Origin: Gammaproteobacteria bacterium
GTDB lineage: Bacteria > Pseudomonadota > Gammaproteobacteria > JACKNK01
Direction: 5' to 3'
Assembly (NCBI GenBank): GCA_024234955.1
Contig: JACKNK010000002.1
Span: forward strand, 310,001 to 374,000
DNA length: 64,000 bases
Below the pieces are notes generated by a model. The model was given only the letters and a program-made list of their open reading frames with translations, was not told the origin of the DNA and searched no databases. Both the position numbers and the translations under genes were made by a program. Of this stretch, positions 32,495 through 40,395 are shown one piece after another (the first letter of the stretch is position 1; each line of letters starts with the position of its first letter).

Positions 32495-33994
32495 TCAGGA
32501 CGAACAGCTGACCTCAAGCCCGGTGGCCCAGGCCGGTGGATAGTCGGCGTAGGCGTGGTGTTCGGGCTGCTCGTCGTAGGGGCGGGCGAGGATGGCGAGC
32601 AGACGGTTCACTTCGCTGTCGTCCCCGGCTTCGCTCTTCTGGATGGCGATTTCGGCGAGGTGGTTGCGCAGCACGTATTTGGGGTTGGCGGCGTGCATCG
32701 CGACTCGGCGCTGGCTGGGGTCGGAGCGTTCGGCCTTGAGACGGGTGGCGTATTGGGCGGCCCAGGCGTCGAAGGTGGCCGGGTTGAGGAACTGGTTGCG
32801 CAGTGAGGCGTTCGCGCCGTCCGGTTCGAAATCGGCCAGGGTGCGGAAAAGAATCGCGAAGTCGACGCTGTTGCCCTGCATCGCGGCGAACAGCGCATCG
32901 ACGAGCGTGCGGTCGTCGCGACCGTGCACGGCGAGGCCGAGCTTGGCGCGCATGCGGGCCAGGTAGGCGGCGTCGTAGCGGGACGGGTAGGTCTCGAGAT
33001 AGCCGGTGGCCTTGACCGCTGCGGTTTCCGGGTCCGGGTCGAGGATCGGCAGCATGGCCTGGGCGAGGCAGCTGAGGTTCCAGTGGCCGATGTAAGGCTG
33101 CTGGTCGTAGGCGTAGCGGCCACGGTGATCGGAGTGGTTGCAGATGTGGCCAGCGTCGTAGGTGTCGAGGAAACCGAACGGGCCGTAATCCAGCGTGTGG
33201 CCGAGCATGGCCATGTTGTCGGTGTTCATCACGCCGTGGCAGAAACCGACCGATTGCCAGGCGGCGATCGTCTCTGCGGTCCGCTGAATGGTGTGGTCGA
33301 GCAACGCCAGATATGGTTCGTCGAACTCGCGCAGATGCGTCAGGTGGTGGTCGATCAGGTAATCCGCCAGCGGCGCGAGGTATTCGTGGCGGTTGCCGTA
33401 ATAGAAGTATTCGAAGTGCCCAAAGCGGATGTGAGATGGCGCGAGACGCAGCACCGTGGCCCCGGGCTCGATGCGTTCGCGGTAAACCGCTTCGCTGGAG
33501 GCGACCAGCCCGAGTGCGCGGGTGGTTGGAATGCCCAGTGCGGCCATCGCTTCGGAGCACAGATATTCGCGGATGCTCGAACGCAGCACGGCACGGCCAT
33601 CGCCCTGACGAGAATAGGGCGTCGGCCCCGCTCCCTTGAGGTGCAGATCCCATAACGCACCAGCCTGATTGCGGACCTGGGCGAGCAGGATCGCGCGCCC
33701 GTCACCGAGCTGCGGGACGAGATGTCCGAATTGATGACCGGCATACACCATTGCCAGCGGGCGCGCGTTGCTTGGGAGGCGCGTGCCGGTGATCAGGGCA
33801 ATCCAGTCATCCGGTGATAGGCCATCGGCGTCCAGATCGATCAGTCGAGCGGCGGCGGCACTGACGCTGACCAGACGATGGGGGCCTTGCAGCGGGGTGG
33901 GGGTGACGCGACTGAAGAACGATGCCGGAAGTCGGGCGAAGTCATCGCAGACATTCAACGTCAGTGCAGGACGTGGTTCGGTCGGTACGGTCAT
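32495..33994 (-). CDS. selO: Protein adenylyltransferase SelO (YdiU)
   Basis: SelO is a pseudokinase-fold enzyme that transfers AMP from ATP to Ser, Thr or Tyr of target proteins and is linked to redox homeostasis. The 499-residue product shows VYAGHQFGHLVPQLGDGRA, HLKGAGPTPYSRQGDGRAVL, GFCHGVMNTDNMAMLG and DYGPFGFLDTYDAGHICNHSD, and ends LEVSCSS. The C-terminal CSS is where eukaryotic members carry selenocysteine. Length and motifs are normal for the family. Single gene. Confidence 0.95.
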   Translation of the reverse strand: MTVPTEPRPALTLNVCDDFARLPASFFSRVTPTPLQGPHRLVSVSAAAARLIDLDADGLSPDDWIALITGTRLPSNARPLAMVYAGHQFGHLVPQLGDGRAILLAQVRNQAGALWDLHLKGAGPTPYSRQGDGRAVLRSSIREYLCSEAMAALGIPTTRALGLVASSEAVYRERIEPGATVLRLAPSHIRFGHFEYFYYGNRHEYLAPLADYLIDHHLTHLREFDEPYLALLDHTIQRTAETIAAWQSVGFCHGVMNTDNMAMLGHTLDYGPFGFLDTYDAGHICNHSDHRGRYAYDQQPYIGHWNLSCLAQAMLPILDPDPETAAVKATGYLETYPSRYDAAYLARMRAKLGLAVHGRDDRTLVDALFAAMQGNSVDFAILFRTLADFEPDGANASLRNQFLNPATFDAWAAQYATRLKAERSDPSQRRVAMHAANPKYVLRNHLAEIAIQKSEAGDDSEVNRLLAILARPYDEQPEHHAYADYPPAWATGLEVSCSS

Positions 33995-34225
33995 GCGGGT
34001 GTGGTCGGGCCAAGGGGAGGCACACGATAGGGCAGTGCGATCGTCCTACAGGCATGGTCGCGATACGGTTTCCGGGGATTTTGATGACATTCCTCAACGA
34101 AAACGTAACCCACGATTGCGTCGGGGAGGAGGGCCTTGGTATCAGTGCATCGCTCACCAATGCCGGACGCCGAAAACTAGGGAATCGGCGATCCAGCTTG
34201 CGTTTTTCCAGAACGAGGGGAATCC

Positions 34226-35143
34226 ATGCAACGCCAATTGCTCGCCCTGGCCATCGGCACCTTGATGACGATGCCGGCGCACACCGATGAACAGGCCGAT
34301 CAGGCCGCCCAGGCACTGCTGCGCGTCGCCGCCGAACAAGCCAAGTCCGCGATCGACAGCGGCGAGGCCGGTTGGTTGTCGCGCACCGACATCAATGTCG
34401 ATATTCAGCAGGAGCACAAGCCGTCCTGGTCGATCGAGACCATTCAGCCCATCTATCAGTCCGAGGGCCTGACCCATACCTGGTTCTTTCAGGGGCGCAT
34501 TGCGCATTCCGATGACGACCAGACGGTGAATCTGGGTACCGGGTACCGTCACCTGCTCGATGATCATTCCTGGCTGCTCGGCGCCAATGCCTGGTACGAC
34601 ACCACGATCGATGAATCCCATTACCGTTATGGGTTGGGAGTTGAAGCGATCGGGCGCTATATCGATGTGCGCGCCAACTGGTACGACGCCCAAAGTGGGG
34701 TCAAGACGGTGCGTGTCAACGGCAATATCAGCGACACCGAAGCCGCGCTCGATGGCTGGGATTTTGGACTTGAAGCCCCTGTTCCCTATCTTCCCTGGGC
34801 GCGTGTGTCCTGGAAGACGTATGAATGGGATCGCAGCACCGGTGAAAACATCCAGGGGAACACCGTGGGCGTTCGCGCCAGCCTCACCGATAACCTTGAC
34901 GTGACCGTCGGCGCCACCGACGACAACACCGACAGCGCCCAGGCCTTTCTCACGCTCTCCTGGGCGTTTGACAAACCCCAGGGCAGGGAATGGACGGCAA
35001 CCGGCACCGGATCGACGCGTGACGCCTTCGCGGCCCGCGACCTGACCAAGCACACGCTGGACAAGGTCCGCCGACACCATGACGTGGTGATCGAGAAGAA
35101 GCGGACGGGTGGTTCGGGCATCACTGTCGGTCGTCGTAACTGA
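34226..35143 (+). CDS. Inverse autotransporter beta-domain protein without passenger
   Basis: The 305-residue product has a signal peptide (about 1-19), then a helical segment and a beta-barrel-like region with features of the inverse autotransporter beta-domain of intimin/invasin: GTGYRHLLDDHSWLLGANAWYD, HYRYGLGVEAIG, LDGWDFGLEAPVPYLPWA and aromatic-ended strands to about residue 250. Intimins carry long Ig-like passengers after the barrel. Here only a basic tail of about 50 residues follows. A ribosome site (GAGGGGAA) precedes the ATG. A secreted protein is encoded 14 nt downstream. Confidence 0.8.
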   Translation: MQRQLLALAIGTLMTMPAHTDEQADQAAQALLRVAAEQAKSAIDSGEAGWLSRTDINVDIQQEHKPSWSIETIQPIYQSEGLTHTWFFQGRIAHSDDDQTVNLGTGYRHLLDDHSWLLGANAWYDTTIDESHYRYGLGVEAIGRYIDVRANWYDAQSGVKTVRVNGNISDTEAALDGWDFGLEAPVPYLPWARVSWKTYEWDRSTGENIQGNTVGVRASLTDNLDVTVGATDDNTDSAQAFLTLSWAFDKPQGREWTATGTGSTRDAFAARDLTKHTLDKVRRHHDVVIEKKRTGGSGITVGRRN

Positions 35144-35157
35144 GCGGGGTTGAGGAT

Positions 35158-35892
35158 ATGAAGAACGCAATGAAGGCCCTGTTCGGGGCGAGCTTGATGG
35201 GTATGACGGCGGTGGCGGTAAGTGGGCCGCTGGTCACGGCAGGCGGGGCGGCAGCGACGCCCACGCTGTATGAAATCACCATACGAAAGGTCGAGTTCAA
35301 GCGTGCCGACAATACCTATTACACCTTCTTCGAAGGCACATCGACCTTCGATCTGGGCTCGGCGAATGCATCCGCAGGCCAGTCGGTGGGGGCGTTTGCT
35401 GCCGGCAATTCCCTGGAACCGGGGGTCAGCTACAGCGCCATGCGTCTCACGGTGAACAGCGCCTTTGCGATGGCCGGACAGGTCACCAACGCCGGGAGCA
35501 GCCAGCCCTGTCGAACCGGCGGCGGTGCGTCCGGAACCGCACAGGTGCTGAACAACGTGAACATGGTCACCGGTAACGCGACCGGTGGCGCGGGCACGCG
35601 CCAGACGGTCTCGGCGCCGACCGATTCGGGCGGAACCACCGTGGCCAATGCGTTGGCCGCCGCGAGCATGGAAGATCTGGGTGGCCAGTATCGCATGGAG
35701 GTGTCGCTCTCCCTGAACGTGCCGGTGGACAACGCGGTGCCTCCAGCGTTGCAGATCAGCTTCGATGCCGCCAATGCCCTCGAATTTCGGACCACCGGCG
35801 TTAGCACCTGCGTCGTGATGCCGCTGCCGCCGGTCATTACCGTGACCACGCCGAGTGGAACGACCACCTTCGATCCGGCATCGCGGCTCTAA
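35158..35892 (+). CDS. Secreted protein of unknown function, partner of the beta-barrel gene
   Basis: The 244-residue product has a signal peptide (cleavage about 22-32). The mature part is Thr/Ser/Gly/Ala-rich and looks beta-rich (YEITIRKVEFKRADNTYYTF, RMEVSLSLNVPVDNAVP). Two Cys (CRTGGG and TCVVMP) may form a disulfide. It ends LPPVITVTTPSGTTTFDPASRL. No known domain is recognised. It is cotranscribed with the upstream inverse autotransporter and followed by a strong terminator; the two may form a surface complex, which is inference. Confidence 0.7.
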   Translation: MKNAMKALFGASLMGMTAVAVSGPLVTAGGAAATPTLYEITIRKVEFKRADNTYYTFFEGTSTFDLGSANASAGQSVGAFAAGNSLEPGVSYSAMRLTVNSAFAMAGQVTNAGSSQPCRTGGGASGTAQVLNNVNMVTGNATGGAGTRQTVSAPTDSGGTTVANALAAASMEDLGGQYRMEVSLSLNVPVDNAVPPALQISFDAANALEFRTTGVSTCVVMPLPPVITVTTPSGTTTFDPASRL

Positions 35893-35918
35893 GCCCCGAA
35901 AGCCGGTGAGATCAAAGG

Positions 35919-35951
35919 GCCGGTGCATGGCGACATGCGTCGGCTTTTTTT
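35919..35951 (+). terminator. Strong rho-independent terminator
   Basis: GCCGGTGCATG pairs with CATGCGTCGGC (11 bp with two G-U pairs) over a GCGA tetraloop, followed by seven T residues. It ends the inverse autotransporter operon. Confidence 0.93.
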
Positions 35952-36026
35952 GTGATGCGGTCCACTCGACCGGGGAAACTCGATAACATCCGCTCGCCCG
36001 ATTCCCGATCGATAGCTGGAAGCGTC

Positions 36027-36410
36027 ATGCGAGTTCTTATCCGATCCTTCTTCAAGCTGATACGTTTGCTGGTCACCCCGTTCCTGCTGCTTTGGGAGAA
36101 GCTGGGTTCCCGGCCTCAGGTTCGACGTGAACCCGCTGCACAGCAGGCCTTGGATGTCCTTACCGCCAACATGTGTCTGTATCAGTTCAAGACCTGCCCG
36201 TTCTGCGTCAAGACGCGCATCCACATCAAGCGTCTGGCGCTCAACATCCGCACCAAGGATGCCCAGCATGATGCGCAGGCGCGTTCCGAACTGCAGGTCG
36301 GTGGCGGCAAGGTGCAGGTGCCCTGCCTGCGCATCAAGGGCGAAGAGGGCGACGTCTGGCTCTATGAGTCCGACGCGCTCATCGCCCACCTGGATACGCT
36401 CGCCGGCTGA
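36027..36410 (+). CDS. Membrane-anchored glutaredoxin-like protein
   Basis: The 127-residue product has an N-terminal hydrophobic anchor (about 3-24) followed by a glutaredoxin/GST N-terminal-like thioredoxin fold. It carries the active site CPFC (YQFKTCPFCVKTRIHIK), the cis-Pro segment VQVPCL and ESDALIAHLD. The disulfide-exchange site would lie near the inner membrane. I chose the ATG at 36027. Its TGA shares one base with the ATG of the acyltransferase, so translation is coupled. Confidence 0.85.
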   Translation: MRVLIRSFFKLIRLLVTPFLLLWEKLGSRPQVRREPAAQQALDVLTANMCLYQFKTCPFCVKTRIHIKRLALNIRTKDAQHDAQARSELQVGGGKVQVPCLRIKGEEGDVWLYESDALIAHLDTLAG

Positions 36411-37288
36411 TGCGCGCACGTCTGTTGCTGGTCTTGCTGCGACTCGTCGCGCGGCTCCCGTTACGGGTGGTCCACGGCCTGGGTGCCAGCTTCGGCTGGC
36501 TGCTGTATGTCACCCCCAACAACCTGCGCCGGGTCGCGGAGACGAATCTTCAACTCGCCTTTCCGGACATCGCCGATGTCGCGCGTCGGCAGTTGCTGCG
36601 CGCGACCCTGATTGAATCCGGGAAGACCGCGATGGAGATCGGCGTGATGTGGTTTCGCCCCCTGGATCGAGTGCGCGGGCTGGTCAAGGAAATACGCGGC
36701 GAGGCGCATTTTCGGGAACTCGAAGCACGTGGCAAGGGCGTCATTGCGCTCACTCCGCATCTCGGACAATGGGAGCTGATGGGGCTGATCACGCCCGAAT
36801 ACATGCCCATGACCTCGCTTTACCGCCCAATGCGCATGGCCGAGCTGGAAGGCCCGATTACCGCCGCCCGCGAACGTGCCGGCAATCGTCTGCAACCGAC
36901 CACGGTGCAAGGCGTGAAGGAGGTCTACGCGGCGCTGCGACGTGGCGAGATGGTCGGCATCCTGCCCGATCAGGACCCCAAGGACGAAGGTGGCGCGTTC
37001 GTGCCGTTCTTCGGCGTCGACGCCTACACCATGACCTTCGTCTGCCGTCTCGCGATCCGTTCCGGCGTCGGTGTGCTGGTCGGCTACGCCGAGCGCCTGC
37101 CCAAGGGCAAGGGTTACCGCCTGATCGCCCACGCCGTCGATCCGGCGATCAACGAAGGCCCGTTGGAAAACTCGCTGAAGGTGATGAACCAGGCCGTCGA
37201 GGCCTGCATCCGCGAAGCCCCGGCGCAGTACCAATGGATCTACAAACGCTGGAAGCGTCGCCCCGACGGCGCGCCGAAGATCTATTGA
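36410..37288 (+). CDS. Lipid A-type lauroyl acyltransferase (LpxL/HtrB family)
   Basis: The 292-residue product belongs to the LpxL/LpxM lysophospholipid acyltransferases, which add secondary acyl chains to lipid A or to other polar lipids at the inner membrane. It has an N-terminal membrane helix, the catalytic H(X4)E motif in TPHLGQWELMGL, YRPMRMAEL, GVKEVYAALRRGEMVGILPDQDP and PAQYQWIYKRWKRRP. The exact lipid substrate is uncertain. Coupled to the glutaredoxin gene upstream; REP elements follow the stop. Confidence 0.9.
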   Translation: MRARLLLVLLRLVARLPLRVVHGLGASFGWLLYVTPNNLRRVAETNLQLAFPDIADVARRQLLRATLIESGKTAMEIGVMWFRPLDRVRGLVKEIRGEAHFRELEARGKGVIALTPHLGQWELMGLITPEYMPMTSLYRPMRMAELEGPITAARERAGNRLQPTTVQGVKEVYAALRRGEMVGILPDQDPKDEGGAFVPFFGVDAYTMTFVCRLAIRSGVGVLVGYAERLPKGKGYRLIAHAVDPAINEGPLENSLKVMNQAVEACIREAPAQYQWIYKRWKRRPDGAPKIY

Positions 37289-37297
37289 CGCCCCGAT

Positions 37298-37388
37298 GTA
37301 GGCCGGCATAAGCGCAGCGTTGCCGGCTTGGGGCTTCGATCGAAGGCACCAAGCCGGCTACGGCGCTTCGCGCCTTAAGCCGGCCTAC
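37298..37388. repeat. REP pair, family B, left flank of the Fic-Mod-Res island
   Basis: A 91-bp inverted-repeat unit from GTAGGCCGG to CCGGCCTAC. It is identical at 88 of 91 positions to the unit at 43073-43163 and has the same orientation. Confidence 0.9.
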
Positions 37389-37403
37389 ATCGAACGCAGA
37401 ACC

Positions 37404-37477
37404 GTAGGATGTGGTGAGCACAGCGAACCGCATCGATCGCGCGACAGATGCGGTTCGCTGTGCTCACCACATCCTAC
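37404..37477. repeat. REP-like inverted repeat, family C, left flank of the Fic-Mod-Res island
   Basis: GTAGGATGTGGTGAGCACAGCGAACCGCATC faces its inverse ending CCACATCCTAC. It lies 15 nt after the family B unit. A shortened copy follows the family B unit on the other side of the island (43172-43206). Confidence 0.88.
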
Positions 37478-37614
37478 GTATCACGTACTCCGGCAACGGC
37501 CAGGATGGACCGAATCCGATGTCTATTAGCCTTTCATATGGCGAGTCGGGGTGGATCAAGTTAAATTCAGCCTTTAATAAGAACCCGCATCTGGCACCAC
37601 GTTAAAGGCTGGAG

Positions 37615-38763
37615 ATGGCATTGACGGACGACACCGAACGCGCGGGAAGCTATCTGCCGCAACCCGGCGGGTACCGCAGCTTCGCGCCCAGGCCGCTGCC
37701 GCCCGAGCCGCCGGTCGCGATGGGCCTCGACCTGCAACGCCGCCTGTCGCTCGCCGACCGCGCCCTCGGGCGTCTCGATGGCTCCATCCGCACGCTGCCG
37801 AACCCGGACCTGTTCGTGTTCATGTACGTGCGTAAGGAGGCCGTGCTCTCCAGCCAGATCGAAGGCACGCAGAGCTCGCTCAACGACCTGCTCGAAGCCG
37901 AGGCCGAAATCCTCGCCAGCGATCGCCCGAAAGATGTCGATGAGGTGCTGAACTACGTCCGCGCGATGAACTTCGGCCTCGAACGCCTGCGCGAACTGCC
38001 CGTCTCCATCCGCCTGATCCGCGAGATTCACGCGCAACTCATGCAGGGCGTGCGCGGCGGCCAGCGTCAGCCCGGCGAGCTGCGCCGCATCCAGAACGGG
38101 ATCGGCCCCGCCGGCTGCACGGTCAACGAGGCGAGTTTCGTCCCGCCCCCACCGCAAAGCGTGGCGGACCACCTCGCCGCGCTCGAAACCTTCCTGCACA
38201 CCGACACCCTGCCGGCGCTGATCCAGATCGGCCTCGCCCACGCCCAGTTCGAGACCATCCACCCGTTCCTCGACGGCAACGGTCGCGTCGGGCGCCTGCT
38301 GATCGCCTTCCTGCTCTACGAAAAAGGCATCCTGCAGACCCCGGTGCTCTACCTCTCGCACCACTTCAAACGCCACCGCCAGGAGTACTACGAACGCCTG
38401 CAAGCGGTGCGCGACCGGGGCGAATGGGAGGCCTGGCTCGACTTCTTCCTCGACGGCGTGCACCAGGTCGCCACCGAAGCCACCGCCACCGCGCGCGCCA
38501 TCGTCGACCTGCGCGAGGCCCACTCCAAACTCATCGCCGCGGAATTCGGGCGCGTCGCCGGCAACGGCCTGCGCGTGCTCGAACGCCTCTACGCCCGGCC
38601 CATCATCAAGGTGCAGGACATCGTCGACCTGTGCGGCGTCACCTTCCCCGCCGCCAACAACCTGATGGGCAAATTCGTCCACCACGGCCTGCTCGCCGAG
38701 ATCACCGGCCAGGCCCGCAACCGTCAGTTCCGCTACGGCGGATACATCGACCTGTTCCAGTAG
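37615..38763 (+). CDS. Fic-family protein (AMP transferase) with inhibitory motif
   Basis: The 382-residue product has the Fic active site HPFLDGNGRVGR (216-227, full HPFx[D/E]GNGRxxR) and an N-terminal inhibitory motif SSQIEG (79-84), as in class II self-inhibited Fic proteins. An N-terminal Fic_N-like domain and a C-terminal winged-helix-like region (IIKVQDIVDLCGVTFPAANN) complete the usual three-part layout. It would transfer AMP to a Ser/Thr/Tyr hydroxyl of unknown targets. It is 8 nt upstream of the Mod gene, so it is part of the restriction-like operon. Confidence 0.93.
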   Translation: MALTDDTERAGSYLPQPGGYRSFAPRPLPPEPPVAMGLDLQRRLSLADRALGRLDGSIRTLPNPDLFVFMYVRKEAVLSSQIEGTQSSLNDLLEAEAEILASDRPKDVDEVLNYVRAMNFGLERLRELPVSIRLIREIHAQLMQGVRGGQRQPGELRRIQNGIGPAGCTVNEASFVPPPPQSVADHLAALETFLHTDTLPALIQIGLAHAQFETIHPFLDGNGRVGRLLIAFLLYEKGILQTPVLYLSHHFKRHRQEYYERLQAVRDRGEWEAWLDFFLDGVHQVATEATATARAIVDLREAHSKLIAAEFGRVAGNGLRVLERLYARPIIKVQDIVDLCGVTFPAANNLMGKFVHHGLLAEITGQARNRQFRYGGYIDLFQ

Positions 38764-38771
38764 GAGACCCG

Positions 38772-40346
38772 ATGCCGCTGCTCGACTGGCTCGACAAGGA
38801 CCGCGCGGTACGCGCCGCGCGCGCCGTGCCCTACCGCCTGCTCGACCCCGTGCCGGAACTGGCCGGCGGCGACGCAGACGCCGATACCGACAACCTGCTG
38901 ATCCAGGGCGACAACCTGGACGCGCTCAAGGCCCTGCTGCCGCTCTAGGCCGGGCGGGTCAAATGCATCTATATCGACCCGCCGTACAACACCCGCTCCG
39001 CGTTCGAGCACTACGACGACAACCTGGAGCACAGCGTGTGGTTGTCGATGATGTATCCGCGCCTGGAACTTCTGCGTGAGCTGCTGGCGGAGGATGGCTC
39101 GATTTGGGTGTCGATTGATGACAATGAAGCGCACTACCTAAAAGTTGTCCTCGATGAAGTGTTTGGACGTCGAAATTTCATATTGGATATCTCTTGGCAA
39201 AAGCGAGACGGTGCGCCGAATGACCGGACAATCGCTTCCGTGCACGAGCATGTATTGGTATGGGGAAAAGCTGCGAGGCAAGGCAAGGAGTCAAAGAAAA
39301 CAGTTGCTGAGCAGGGGTTTAACCTTATGCCTAGGTCGGAGAAGGCTAACGCTCAATATCGAATATTTGAGGAGCCTGATGGTCCGGATATCAACGGCGC
39401 GTTTAGAAAAATCGACACGACCGCGAACGGGAAAGGGGGGCGGCACGTCGATAGCTTGGTGTATCCAATCCGCAACCCATACACAGGCGAGGACGTGTGG
39501 CCGCGGAAAGGCACTTGTTGGCGCCACAAGAAGGACGAAATGCAGAGGCTTCAGGATGAAGGGCGGCTTTATTGGGGGGTGAAAGGGACGGCTAAAACGC
39601 CGATGAGAAAGCTTTATCTCAGTGAAGCAAAGCAAGGCATGACTACTCCATCGATTTGGGCGGGATTGGCGTTGAATCAGCACGCGTCGAGAGAAATCGA
39701 GTTGCTGTTTGGAGAGAAAGCCGCCTTTGAAACGCCAAAGCCCGAACATCTAATTCAGCGGGTACTCCACATCGCCACCAACCCCGGCGACCTCGTCCTC
39801 GATTCCTTCCTCGGCTCCGGCACCACCGCCGCCGTCGCGCACAAGATGGGGCGGCGCTGGATCGGCATCGAGATGGGCGAACACGCGGTCACGCATTGCC
39901 AGCCGCGCCTCGCGCAGGTCGTCGCCGGCGAGCAGGGCGGCATCTCCAAGGCGGTCGGTTGGCAGGGCGGCGGCGGCTTCCGCTTCTACCGCCTCGGCGC
40001 GACCGCGTTCGACGCCGACGGCCACATCCACGCCGACATCGATTTCGCGACCCTCGCCAGCTACGTGTGGTTTCTGGAGACCGGCGCGCCGCGCCCGACA
40101 ACGGCGGCCAAATCCCCGCTGCTCGGCGTGCACGCCGGCACCGCCTATTACCTGCTCTACAACGGCATCCTCGGCGACCGCCGCCCGCAAGGCGGCAACG
40201 TGCTCACCGGCCCGGTGCTCGCCGGCCTGCCGCCGCATGACGGCCCCCGGATCGTCTACGGCGAAAGCACCCGCCTGGGCCCGCAACGCCTCACCGCCGA
40301 GGGCATCACCTTCAAACAGATCCCCTACGACGTGAGGTCGCGGTGA
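38772..40346 (+). pseudogene. Type III-like DNA methyltransferase Mod, interrupted by in-frame TAG
   Basis: The frame starts at ATG 38772 and reads to NLLIQGDNLDALKALLPL, then TAG (38946-38948). It continues in the same frame with AGRVKCIYIDPPYNT (motif IV), a long target-recognition region and DLVLDSFLGSGTTAAVAHKM (motif I). Relatives have LLPYYAG here, so a Tyr codon probably became amber. The first usable restart (GTG 39036) lies after the DPPY motif, so a restarted product would lack catalysis. Bases about 39110-39760 are much more AT-rich than both flanks. A sequencing error or readthrough cannot be excluded. Confidence 0.85.
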
Positions 40347-40395
40347 TGCGCCCGCGCCCGGATTTCACCCCGAACACACGGATGGAGACCGCTTG

